Shown one piece after another: positions 17,545 to 27,285 of a stretch of 27,439 nucleotides of DNA. Source of the stretch: Falciphora oryzae (Eukaryota; Ascomycota; Sordariomycetes; Magnaporthales; Magnaporthaceae). The notes under the pieces were generated by a model that saw nothing but the letters and a program-made list of their open reading frames with translations, made no database searches and had not been told where the DNA came from. Location of the stretch: positions 164,339 through 191,777 of the forward strand of contig JNVV01000073.1 in NCBI GenBank assembly GCA_000733355.1, read 5' to 3'. Both the position numbers and the translations under genes were made by a program. Each line of letters opens with the position of its first letter. The first letter of the stretch is position 1.

Positions 17545-17805
17545 TTAGACAGCCTCTGTTGCCGCTTTTAGACGAAAATCCGTGACTTGGCTGCGCCCGA
17601 GACTGGTTTTGCACTGGCGTTGTCCGTGGGACGCCCGCCTCGCAGCAGCACTGCCACGATGAAAGTCACTTTTTAGGTCCTCGTAATGGATATCGTCGAG
17701 GACTGTGCCGCCGCCGTCGCCGTTTTCGTCAATGGGAGGCATGACGTGGCGCTCGGGCATATTGCCCTTGATATCCGCACGCGGCGGAGCTGTCTCGTTC
17801 GCCAT
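17545..17805 (-). CDS. Small hypothetical protein (weak)
   Basis: An 86-residue minus-strand frame that begins MANETAPPRADIKGNMPE from an ATG in GAGATGG context. It is hydrophilic with an acidic stretch (VLDDIHYEDLKSDF) and a basic C-terminal half, and has no signal peptide, membrane helix or known motif. It may be the first exon of a larger gene, a relic, or chance. Overlapping plus-strand frames (17686-18102, 17705-18094) look less convincing. Confidence 0.25.
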   Translation of the reverse strand: MANETAPPRADIKGNMPERHVMPPIDENGDGGGTVLDDIHYEDLKSDFHRGSAAARRASHGQRQCKTSLGRSQVTDFRLKAATEAV

Positions 17806-18095
17806 CTCTCGTGCCTACTCGCCCGTGCTTTTTCTGCTTTGGGTCCGTTCCATTCACCCGCGGGCGGTGGGCGGCAGTCCGTCTGCAGGCCGATACTTTT
17901 TAGAGATTTACTGGACTTATCGTCCGATGGGAGTGTCGACAGCTCTGACTCTTGTGTGCGCTTGCTCGACGACTCGCACTCGGAAGTCTCGGGTAGTATT
18001 GCAGCGTGCGCGGCGAGAGTCGGTCTTGCTTCAACGACGCGTGATCGAAGCGGTGGCGGTCGTGGTTACCGTCGTTGTCGACGTCGCCGCGTAGT
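17806..18095. other. No gene recognised; last GC-rich stretch before the mobile region
   Basis: High-GC sequence with arginine-rich chance frames. It ends at the first copy of the GTGCCTTGAGGAACGAA repeat. Confidence 0.4.
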
Positions 18096-18110
18096 GCCTT
18101 GAGGAACGAA
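18094..18110 (+). repeat. Short repeat GTGCCTTGAGGAACGAA, copy A
   Basis: This 17-mer recurs exactly at 21619-21635, and its inner 15 bases occur inverted at 21501-21515. GAGGAACGAA is repeated once more just downstream (18113 onward). It is a candidate left terminal repeat of an element spanning 18096-21515. Confidence 0.6.
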
Positions 18111-18681
18111 GTGAGGAACGAACGAAGAGACGAAAGGTCTTATGCCGAACCCCCCGAAAAAAAAACCCCGCACTGACTCGTTCAAAATTAAAAAATCGGG
18201 TGGAGAATCAGGTGACAGCGCTAAAAGTTGCTGTGCTTGATGCTCCCGCGTCCTTGCGCGATTTTTTATTATGCGCCTCGTGCTGGTCGGCGAAACCCGC
18301 TAGGGACCGTGCGGCGTCCCCTCGTGGAGCCAGAGCTGCCCTGCTGCTTTGCGCCGTCTGAAAAGCTCCAAACAAATCTCCCGGCCTCGCCTGCCGGTTT
18401 CCTCCCTGTCCGGCCTGCAATTGCCTTAGCCGCCCCCGGACCCTACTTACTCCGTGCTGTATCTGCGCCTCCCCGGCGCGGGACGGAGGTTCCCGGGTCG
18501 TCCCTGTAGTCCTCCGCCGGGCTTGCCTTTCTGTCCTAGCCGCTTCATGCTACCTTTGGCCCTTTTCGAAAATGTCAGCAAACGTCCGGATATTCAATCC
18601 AGCGTGCGCCATGTTTTCGCGATTGCGCGCGTTAAGGTAATGGAATCGGTTAAGTGGACTTTCCGTTTCCTTTTTCGGCCC
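18111..18681. other. Left part of the mobile region, no gene seen
   Basis: Starts GC-rich and becomes TA-rich from about 18550. The minus-strand frame of the neighbouring relic continues for some codons beyond its stop at 18682, so that gene's true C-terminus may lie here. No known motif was seen. Confidence 0.4.
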
Positions 18682-19920
18682 CTAAGGCGGCTGGCTCGAT
18701 TCAGTCACGTTAACCTCCACGGATACACCACCTTTTAAAACACTCCCTAATTTCTCCTGTTCCTTTCGCACTATAAGCCCGAATTTGTCGAAGCCGAAAC
18801 CGGCCGGCAAATCCGCAATAGCCAGCTTCCTAAAAGATAGGGCGATTCCTTCGCGGTCGTTTTTTTTAACATATGGATTTTTATAAAACCAGGCCTTTAG
18901 ATTTACCAGGTCGTCCGGTTCGATAGGGTTGACCAATTCGTTAACGTTGCGTCGTCCGATTTGCTGGGCTCGTTTGTAAATTAACCTATTTAATTTTACC
19001 ACAGCTTCGTTCTAATCTTTCATTTCGCGAACCGCCGTTAATAGTTTGTTACAAAATCCTACTTTTCGATTCGCCTATTGGTAATATTAAATTTTATTTT
19101 CGCCCTAAATACGCTTTACCGATTTCAGGCTTTCGCGGGCTTTCGATCCTTCCAACAAATGCTTTCCGGTAGCCTTTCGAACCGGAGCGGTTTTAGTATT
19201 ACCTTCGCCGGTTTCGCTAAACCCGGCGGCCGGGATCCTGTTTATAGCGTCGTTAGTGGCATCTATAGCTGGATACGTTTAGTCGATTTCGTTTAAAGCA
19301 ACGGCTTTGCGCGCATTTGCAACGTCGATATCGAATTCGACCAAATCGACGGCGTATATTATCGGCACTAAAACACCAACCTGCGGCCTTTAAAAAAGGC
19401 CCTCCAGCCCACTTTGCTTATACTCCCTCCGAAACGCATTAATTACACCATTGCACCCTTTCCTTTCCCCCGTATTTTAACCCCTCGTTTACCCTTTCGT
19501 TTTTCCATTCGCATTACGGAATATTACAAATAAGCCCTATCCCTGCCCGCCGGCCGGCAGCCAGCCCCGGTCCCGGGGCACCGGTCGCTTTCCGGCTAAT
19601 TTAGCCACATCGCTTAATAAGCCAATCATTTTAGCTTTAAATTTTAAACGTAATTACGTTCCTTTATCCGCCCGTTTATTATTTTGTTTTAGCACTTGTT
19701 AGTTTTTTTCCCCTGTTCGTGTAATTAGGTTATTTAAGCGGTAATTTAGTCGTCCCCGCACCCTATTTGATTTATATAGCCGTGCTTAGGTGTTCTTTTA
19801 TCCATTTAAGTACCCGCTTTATTAGATTCGGGGATAAACCTGTTTACCCGATTTAATTTTTTTGTTTTATTTATTAGGCACTTTATACGCTTAATATGCT
19901 CCTAATACAAGCGTCGGATA
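18682..19920 (-). pseudogene. RIP-broken gene of unknown family, head-to-head with an OB-fold-like gene
   Basis: One minus-strand frame can be followed over about 410 codons. It is interrupted by 17 stops by my count; all are TAA or TAG and none TGA, as expected if CAA/CAG codons were mutated by RIP. The possible start MIGLLSDVAKLAGKRPVPRD is at 19629, but coding-like sequence (RLYKSNRVRGRLNYRLNNLI) continues upstream to about 19900. Other parts are VGVLVPIIYAVDLVEFDIDV, a helical Lys/Glu-rich stretch (KLLTAVREMKD; KLNRLIYKRAQQIGRRN) and NLKAWFYKNPYVKKNDREG, ending ESSQPP. It is basic, without membrane helices, and partly coiled-coil-like. No family is recognised. It ends within about 20 bases of the start of the plus-strand gene, or overlaps it. 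Confidence 0.5.
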
Positions 19921-21019
19921 CGAAACGCCCCCCGTTTAGCACCTTCGTTATATTTCGACAGCTAATATTTTCGAGCATTATCTATTTGCGTGATTTCGTT
20001 AACGCTATTACGGACGATTTGATTTGGGACGTTCCGAATTACGTCGAAATCTACGCGGATATTAACATTTTCGACGAAAACGGCTTCGATAGTCCTAATA
20101 TTATCGCCGAACCGATTCGCTCCCGCATTTACGTTTATATAACGCGGGACGAACGAAACCTATACCTTCCTAACACTTTTTTTTATGCTAACGGCCGCTT
20201 TTCCACCGTCCTTTCCGCAAACGGAGATTTGAAAATCAATATCCAAATACTAAGCTTGATAAGGCACGTTCATCCACCCGCTGCGACCTTGTTTCGGCTA
20301 ACGTACGCAAGCACTTAGGAGATGTGGCCGATTTCGACGAATACCGTCGCTATTTGCTAAAACAATGGTGCCCTATAGTGACCGTTATCGGCTCGGTTTG
20401 CATTGGTAACGATAGCTGTTTTGAGCTTTCGGAGCCCCGGTATTTTACCGTCGAAACATCCGTTTATAACGCTTTAAAAGCCGCTTCGGTGCAGTTTTTT
20501 GTAGTTTGCTTCCTGGAAAATACCAAACGCTGGCAAAAGGTTAAAACGCCACCGTCGGGCGCTTTTTTTAGCGTTACCGCGAAAATCGCTAGCCGCATTG
20601 CTTATACGAATCGTTTAGCCCTTCGCGTCCTCAATTTGACGTACCTGCCAAAACCTCCCTCGGCCGCGCCCGTATCGACATCGGCTCCGATTCCGACTTT
20701 ACCGTCTAAGCGATCGAATCGCTAGGAAGGCCGGGCAGGCCCGATTACTCCCTTTAAAAAGCCGCGCGTTTTGGACCCTGCTAACGAGCTAGCGAATCTA
20801 TCCGATAATAATACAACCCCCTTAGAAATAACCCAAACCGGATACGACCTCCTTTATATAAAGGATTCCCCAAATTCCGTTTCCGTCCCAGCTTTTCCAT
20901 TAACCGCCGCTTGTTTTAGCGATTCCCTTTTTAGCTTAATCCGGCCTTTAACGTCGGAAAGTAGGTTTCGACCGTATCGCAGCCGCCATTTTCCGAAGAA
21001 GTACGTAGATTTGGAGTAG
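19896..21019 (+). pseudogene. Decayed fungal transposon-associated protein, possible OB fold
   Basis: The clearly coding part begins DDLIWDVPNYVEIYADINIF, then RSRIYVYITRDERNLYLPN, in the frame of 19896. A shift (indel or unrecognised intron) between about 20235 and 20320 moves the frame to GDVADFDEYRRYL, QWCPIVTVIGSV, NDSCFELSEPRYFTVETSVY, FLENTKRWQKVKTPPSGAFF and NRLALRVLNLTYLP. A TAG at 20726 probably replaces a Trp codon (TGG to TAG). The tail is Pro/Ser-rich and basic and ends FPKKYVDLE. I recall full-length relatives as unannotated proteins in several fungi. The beta-rich GAFF.VTAKI...LALRV pattern looks like a single-stranded-DNA-binding OB fold, an inference that a structure search should test. 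Confidence 0.6.
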
Positions 21020-21127
21020 GCCGCGGTGAACCGAACAGAACCTTAGGATATGTAAATATTAAATTTAGCCTTTTTCCATACGAGACCGCGAGAAATTCGT
21101 GCATATACTTTAGCTTTTCCTTTCCAC

Positions 21128-21202
21128 AATAAAATGCGAAGCGAATTGTAATAAGCTGTGATAAGCTGCCTATGATTTAAAAAAAAAAAAAAAAAAAAAA
21201 AA
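21128..21202 (+). other. Polyadenylation signal followed by a 24-A tract
   Basis: AATAAA at 21128-21133 is followed 45 bases later by 24 uninterrupted A (21179-21202), about 110 bases after the stop of the OB-fold-like relic. This is the arrangement expected from a reverse-transcribed, polyadenylated transcript or a LINE 3' end. Confidence 0.55.
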
Positions 21203-21500
21203 GGTTTTAGATTGAACATGGAAATTAGAAGGGAATTACGCAAAATTGATTTAAATGCTAACCATGCGATATCCCTGGTTGTTTTTGCGTCCATCTTTGC
21301 GTTACACCCTATTACGTTTCGGTATACCCAGGTAACTAATGCACCTTGTTTAGAACAAACGCTAAACTAAGCCACTAAAGTGCGCCATCCCAACCTTGGT
21401 GCGGTAACATCCGAACGCGTGCAAACGCAGCAAATTTGGATTTTTTTTTTTTTTTAGCATCTAATTCCAGCGCTTCCAAATTGCCAAATCCAAGTTTCGT

Positions 21501-21635
21501 TTCGTTCCTCAAGGCTCCTTTAGGCGAACCGCTTGCGGTTTGCGTCTCCTGTTGATAATAGTCTCGCTCGACAGCTTGGCACGCTGGAGCTACTCGCGAG
21601 CGTACCAAAGTGGACAACGTGCCTTGAGGAACGAA
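21501..21635. repeat. Inverted repeat pair, TTCGTTCCTCAAGGC ... GCCTTGAGGAACGAA
   Basis: Perfect 15-base arms at 21501-21515 and 21621-21635 enclose about 105 bases. The interior carries AACCGCTTGCGGTT and CTCGCGAG palindromes. A third copy of the arm lies at 18096-18110. Together they may be terminal repeats of a short MITE-like unit or of a longer element. Confidence 0.65.
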
Positions 21636-21826
21636 AGGCTCTTAGAGGACGGGCGCGCGAGGGAAAAAAGAGGGGCTGCGCCAAAAACCGCCAAAAACCA
21701 CCCAGAAAAATTAAAGCACGTGACTGACACGTTGAAATTTTGAAACCACGTGTACGGACACGTGGCGATAGGACGATAGGACGTCGAATGGGACGTGTTG
21801 TGTGTTGTGGCGCGGCGCGCCCCTTT

Positions 21827-21839
21827 GGGCGTTGCGCCC
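21827..21839. repeat. Small hairpin GGGCG-TTG-CGCCC
   Basis: A 5-bp perfect stem with a 3-base loop, downstream of the RepHel stop as read on the minus strand. It is a possible Helitron 3' terminal hairpin, although no clear CTRR end follows. Confidence 0.45.
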
Positions 21840-21926
21840 CACGGCCGCCACGATCCCCACCAATTTTTTAGATAACGGCCCCACCGGGACGATTGGTGGA
21901 GGATTTAGCCTGCAGGACCGTCGCCG

Positions 21927-21939
21927 GGTGCTTCGCACC
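21927..21939. repeat. Small hairpin GGTGC-TTC-GCACC
   Basis: A 5-bp perfect stem with a 3-base loop, exactly 100 bases from the previous hairpin. On the plus strand it is followed about 20 bases later by CTAGCTAG and then T, which resembles a plus-oriented Helitron 3' end but is farther from the hairpin than usual. Confidence 0.45.
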
Positions 21940-23551
21940 AAAAACCTTCACTTTGTAACCTAGCTAGTAATTCTAGTAAATCCAAGGCTTATTGTGGCTT
22001 TGTCCCTTTTACCAAGCGATTCTCGTGACAGGACGTGACCTACAATCTTCTTTCCGGCCAGCCCCATAACTCCGCCGCCCGGATCGTCTCCTCGCTTAAT
22101 TGCTCCAGCCTTTGCTCCGCCTGCGCCATCTCCTCGGGTACTGTGTTGCCCACAAAGTCCCGCTCCCGCGCCTTGGATAGGAGCGTGATACCGTCTAACG
22201 TTTTATACCGCGACAGCTGCACGTACAGGCTGTATGGATCGCACGTGCTCGGAACCGCCTAGCCACCGATGTTAGTCGTCCTCGTCCCGCGCAGTTCCAC
22301 CGCCACCCGGTCGAGCGTCCTTCCCTGCACTTTATAGTCCGTGCACGCAAAGGCTGCTACGCAGGGCAGCCTTTTGCGAAAGACGTCGTGCTATTGCTAC
22401 GGCTTTTTCCTTTGTCATTTAATTTTAATGCTTATAGGCGTTAGGAGCACCGTACCTGGTGGCATGCCGACGAACCGAAAATCTTTCGTCGTTTCCGACG
22501 CGAGCAAAATCCCGGCCGGCGGCCCGAAATGCAACACAGCATCGGCGCTAACTTTGTGGCCCGGATGCGCCCTATCGAAGATAACGCCAACTGCCGTATA
22601 ACTAGCACCGTTAACCAGCTTCAAACTTTGGTGGATGTTATGGTTTACGACGACGGGCATGCCAGGGGCGTACATAAAAACGGCAGGCACCGGGATAGCG
22701 CTATCGTCCCCGTAGCCTAACATTATAAGCGCTTCCTCCTCCGTCGGTTCGCCGTTTTTCCACTTATATGTCGAAACGAAAATCCTAAACGGGGCCTGCC
22801 GTTGTTTTTAAAAAGCCAGCGTCGCTTCGATATTCAGGTTTTAGCGGTTCCTATTTAGCGGCGTTACTACCGTAATATTCGATTCCTACGGGATCCGCCG
22901 GCCTTTTTAGTAGCAGGCCCTATTTAAATATTTCACGTCCGACCGGTCCTGCATTCCCTGCCGAATACGCGTTAGCAACCCCCGTAATCGCGGGTTTTGC
23001 GCGGCACGGATTTGCTCCTTTAGCATTACCACCGTAATAAACCTTTTCCATAGGGCGTAAGCTACGTCGTGTTATTGCCGCTGCTTCGGACCGAAATAGT
23101 TATCTTTTTCCTACGGAACACTTAAGCTGGCGAGGAGGATCGATCTCTTTTGTACGGGACGAAACTGATGGAAGTCCCCGCAAAAAACGACTACCGGTAT
23201 GCCGCCGAAGTCCCGGCTGGACTCCCGGAGCCTGCAAAGCTGTTCGTTAACGGCGTAAAGCGTCCGTACGCCCAACATGCTAACCTCGTTTATAATTAGA
23301 ACGTATTTTTCCTACCAGTCTATTTTGGTCTAGCCGTTAATACGGAAAAATGCAAAGCTAAACGATGTGAAGCCGTCTGGTTTTCCGGCGCGGCCTGCTT
23401 TCGTAGGCGTGATTTTGGAAAACTTACAAACACAATGGATGGTGATTCCGTCGATATTCGCGGCGGCTATGCCGGACGTCGCTGTTACCAAAAGACGACG
23501 GCATTGTGCCGTACGGGTAAACAACTCCGCGACGGCGGCGATAACGCGTAA

Positions 23552-23575
23552 CTTCCCGGTACCGCCCTTTCCCCC
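23552..23575 (-). other. Helicase Walker A motif, Ser/Thr position changed to Leu
   Basis: GGKGGTGK is followed by Leu (TTA) where PIF1-type helicases have Ser or Thr. TCA to TTA is one CpA to TpA change, as RIP would make. Confidence 0.8.
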
Positions 23576-25221
23576 GACGAACAAGCAGAGCTGGCGGGTA
23601 CCGCTTTCGTCGCGACGCAATCGGTCAAACTGGCGACAAATCAGCTGGAAGGCAATGCTTTGTCTTCGGTTAAGCGTTAAGGACTCGGCCACCTGCCTCC
23701 CAATTTCGGAAAACGATATGGACTGGCCGAAGCGGATTCTTATCGACGGGTTAGCCTCCCGGGACGTAGCTATACAATCCGCATCCGCGACAAGGTCGTC
23801 CTCCTGGCCGGGGCTATCGTCCCCGTTGTACGCTGTAGCTCCGTAGATGGCCAGCCCATCCGCTAACCTACTTTGCATTCCTTATATCGCTTTCTCCCGC
23901 TCGCGGGACAGGCCCGTTTGCTGGGCCTTAATGGATCTCAGCTGCTCCTGCCCTGGGATTTCCGCTCCCGAAACTATCCCCCCTAAGATGCTAACGGTTT
24001 TTATCCCGGTTTCGGAAAGGACTGCATTATAGAAATCCTCCGCCGAGCTTAAAGCAGCCGCTTAAAACCGGTACATTTTCTTTACCATCGCGGAAATCTC
24101 TTTCGAACCGGCCGTAATTTCCCTCGCGGATATCGCGTTTTTTAATACGTTTATTAAGCGTGTCGCCGTCCCGACCTTATCCGGCCGGTACCCCACGCTT
24201 TGTATATCGTCCCTTACGGTATTGCCCTATTCGATTATGTTAACGATAAGGTCGCTCCCGCCTGACAGCACCGCCCATTGCCTACCATCCTGCGATACAT
24301 CCTCGGCTAATCGCCGCAGTAGTTGGATATTATCCATTAGCTATAAAATGCGTTTAGGAAAACACGCCCTTTGCTTGTCCCAAATGCCGTTTATTTCACT
24401 GGATGTTTTGGACAAAAAGGCCTATTACGGAACGAAAAGGGCAAAGTGTTGCATTGCTGTTTTAAAACCAATAACGCCGTTTGTTAGCTTTTAGCTTTTA
24501 GCTCTTTTCGCGACTTTATTTTTTTGGACTTCGTTTACATATTTTACTAAGGTCGCTATGCGGCGGTTGTTACATACCTCCTATAGTAGGAGTCGTCATC
24601 CTCGGTGAAGTCCATGCTGAGGTACCCGTCGAAGCAAATAGTCGCTTGCTGTCCTGGCCGCCGCAGCGTTTGGGCCCACAACCTTGATAAAAGCCAGCGG
24701 CTATCGAGTTCCACCGATCCCCACGCGACACTTTGCCTTTTCCGCTTTAGCTTTACTACCGATATATAATCGTAAAAAGCGAAACCTTCCAAAAGCCGAC
24801 CGCGATACGGATACGCCTGCAACAAAGAGGTTCTCTTTCCGCCCTTTCCCAGCAAAACCGTTTTTCCCACAAGGTCGTTTACGTCCTCCCCGCCAGCTGC
24901 ACGCCGTAAAAGCGGCTATCGCCGAAAAATGTGCCAATATAAAGTACATACGTTTAAAAACGTCCAGGCGTTGCTGCCCGTAAACTCCGTACTATACCCC
25001 TAAAAATAAGCCACCACTTTAACCTACGATAATGCCCGCTCCGTAAAAATTTTATTAGCGACTCGCAAAAGGAACTGCCGCGTTCGGTTCTCCTACCCGT
25101 CACTCCCGCTCGAACGCGGCCCGTTATTCGGCTAATCTCTCGTCGTCCCGTCGTCTAGGAGCCGAACCAATTCTTTGGCTGCCACGACGCGCTTCCACAC
25201 CGGATCCTTTACTTTAGTGGC

Positions 25222-25239
25222 ATAATTGGTTACGTAGTA
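25222..25239 (-). other. Helitron Rep catalytic tyrosine motif
   Basis: YYVTNYATK carries the tyrosines expected to cut and join the DNA strand, with the downstream Lys. It is preserved in this copy. Confidence 0.8.
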
Positions 25240-25807
25240 AATAAGCGCCAAACCCTTGCATTTCGTTACGATAAAGGATATGTTATGGTTGTGTCGCAGC
25301 TTTACGGCCATCGCCTTATTCCAGCGGTTTACCAGGCTGTAGCCACGTCGAATTCGCAGCAGCCCGTCCTTTGTAAAGCACGTTTTTTCCACCGGCTTCC
25401 AAAGCGCCCCGAACCTGTAAAAATTCCGCCTTTTCTCCTGCTTCCCGATGGAGTATTTCACGTATATAGGGCTGTATATGTGGACCTGTGTAGCGCCGGC
25501 GCAGAAGTTCGCTTCCTTTTCGAACGATGCGGCAAACTGGGCCGTGTTATGTAATAGCGACGATATATCGAACGTCACCGACCTGCCCGCTCGCACTCCC
25601 ACGAATGCCTTTTTATCGAAATCTTATTAAGCGTGTCAGCACGTATCCTATCGGTATCGCCACCTACCAATTACCAAATAAACGAACCTCCGTAAAGACA
25701 CTGTTTACGTACTTAACCACCCGTTCCCGGTATACGGCTTAATCGTCCATTTAAATATCACTTAGGAGCGTGCTTAGCTGCATGTTTCCCTGCAGCTAAA
25801 GGAGGCC

Positions 25808-25816
25808 GTGGAGGTG
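25808..25816 (-). other. HUH (His-Leu-His) motif of Helitron Rep
   Basis: The codons CAC CTC CAC encode His-Leu-His within GALHLHGLL, the metal-binding motif of HUH endonucleases. It survives although the flanking sequence carries stops (a TAG four codons later, probably from TGG). Confidence 0.85.
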
Positions 25817-26752
25817 GAGCGCACCCCTTTCGTTCGTCTTTACCGCGCCATAGTATTAGCTAACGCGGCCAAAAACCAAATCCTCCCCTACCCTCACATA
25901 GTGTTCGAAAAATATAGAGATTTCCCGGTGGAAAAAGATAGCAAAATTAAGGGGGTCCGATATCGCGAGTCGCGCTTTTTTATATGCCTAATCAAAACTT
26001 TTTAGGAATTCCTCGGCTTTGCCCGTCTCGCGGGTGCGATATGCCGCGAGCTTAAGCTTTATCGGGTTCGTAATATCGTTAGGGTTAAGTGTAAACCATA
26101 TTATAAGGATGCCGTACCGGATTATAAGGGATTTAATTTTCCGCCGCATCGTTAAACGGCTTTCCCTCGATATTAGCTAACGATAGCCGTACAGCGACAA
26201 GCTTTTTAAAAGTCGATTAACGCTTGCATCTGTCGTCTTCCCAAAGGCCTCCAGTTCGACCCTCGCCTTTTCAAACCTCGCCGCCGTCAGCGCTTGGATA
26301 GTGCTCTCCACGTTTGGAAAATCACTTTTCCGCACGCTGGCCATGCTTACGCGCCGGTTCCTAAACCGGACCCCTATGTTAAAAACGAGAAAGGCGAACA
26401 CGGGATGTGCTGCAAACCGGCCGCCGTGGCGCTGGAGTACCAATTTAGCCCAAGCCTCCAAAGTTATATTCCGTAACGATAAAAGGCGTTGCGCCGCGGT
26501 TTCCGCGTCGGTAATCGGGGTCGCTTCCCCTTTTGCACCCACAACGCATTCCTCGGCCTGCCGAGGACCGCCTTTGCCCAGCGGGAACAAACTAGGGAAT
26601 GCTTTTGCCAAAAACCACGGATCAAAAAAATCCGCAAAGTTTTGGCCCCGGGAAACAACGATATACGTTTCGGCCGCGCGCCCGCGCCGCACCTCGGCCG
26701 ACCCTGTCTGTAACACCCCGCATAGAACTATGACCAGCAGCCCTAAGGGCCG

Positions 26753-26762
26753 CCACCGGTGG
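26753..26762. repeat. Palindrome CCACCGGTGG
   Basis: A 10-base perfect palindrome just upstream of the Rep reading frame, next to CCCTAAGGG. It may be a protein-binding or structural site of the element. Confidence 0.4.
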
Positions 26763-26793
26763 CCTTAGAGGAGGACTCCGGGCGGTGGCCAGA

Positions 26794-26807
26794 GGGGCGC
26801 AAGCCCC
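26794..26807. repeat. Small hairpin GGGGC-GCAA-GCCCC
   Basis: A 5-bp perfect stem with a GCAA tetraloop near the Rep end of the Helitron, similar in form to the two hairpins beyond the helicase end. Confidence 0.5.
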
Positions 26808-27271
26808 GAAGGACGTGCGGATTAAGAGAGTTTAGCTTTAGGACACGCATACCGGCTAGCCTCCGCGGATACGGACGCTCAGCCAGTCAAAGTATATCCA
26901 AACTCCGAACCCTAATAAGGGGACAAAGCATACCCAGCCCCGTACGGACGCCGCGGCGTACCGACGACAACCGAAGGATAGCCGGACGGCCAAGCATAAA
27001 AAGGGCCCGAGGGACCTCCTGTAAAGGGAGTTTGGAGGGCAAGCTATCGTTTTTATTTCCACCTACCCATTACTATAGGCTTGTTAAGCCCTGCACAAAT
27101 ACGACTGTTGAACTGCTGGACCTTTGAGATCTTTTTAAAAGAACCCCCCCCTTTTTAGGCTTAATACTGCTGTAGCTCGCTATAGTAGGGCCGAGACCTG
27201 TTACAACTCGATAGCTTCTCCTGCTTAAACCTTTAGCATTTACCAATTACCATATCGGACGCTGGGGATTT

Positions 27272-27285
27272 CGTTAACGTTAACG
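27272..27285. repeat. 14-base palindrome CGTTAACGTTAACG
   Basis: A perfect palindrome of two overlapping GTTAAC units in the TA-rich sequence upstream of RepHel. No function is known. Confidence 0.5.

Larger units (their letters stand above)
21020..22039. other. Gap between the gene pair and RepHel: tail, short repeats and hairpins
   Basis: No intact gene. It holds a poly(A)-like tail, a 15-T run (21441-21455), the inverted-repeat pair around 21501-21635, two CACGTG-type palindromes near 21718-21766 and two small hairpins exactly 100 bases apart. A minus-strand frame (21617-21375, ALRNETKLGFGNLEALELDA) looks weakly protein-like, but no family is recognised. Confidence 0.5.
22040..26716 (-). 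pseudogene. Helitron RepHel transposase (HUH Rep + PIF1-like helicase), RIP-inactivated
   Basis: Rolling-circle transposase relic of about 1,560 codons, with its C-terminal stop at 22040. The Rep N-terminal domain (26716-26177) has FPSLFPLGKGGPR and FLVFNIGVRFRNRRVSM. The Rep core follows with IWFTLNPNDI, then GALHLHGLL, whose HLH metal motif is at 25808-25816. The nuclease tyrosines are kept in YYVTNYATK (25222-25239). The helicase has Walker A GGKGGTGK (23552-23575), but the next residue is Leu where Ser/Thr is expected. Its Walker B reads LIINEVSM with Asn for Asp (23288-23290). CGDFHQFRPV, MPVVVNHNIHQSLKLVNGAS and the end block LSRYKTLDGITLLSKARERD (22222-22040) complete the helicase. Many in-frame TAA/TAG codons and frame changes (between about 25,610 and 25,700, and near 24,430) break it. 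The beginning upstream of 26716 is not resolved. Confidence 0.92.

Noticed and set aside
17686..18102. Plus-strand frames with arginine/valine-rich ends
   Set aside because: Composition follows simple GC-rich repeats (GTCGTTGTCGACGTCGCC), and two frames are equally open, which suggests chance.
20268..20318. A 51-base GT...AG intron in the OB-fold-like gene
   Set aside because: Removing it does not bring the two halves into one frame, and the sequence inside it (SANVRKHLGDVADF) is itself coding-like; an indel is more likely.
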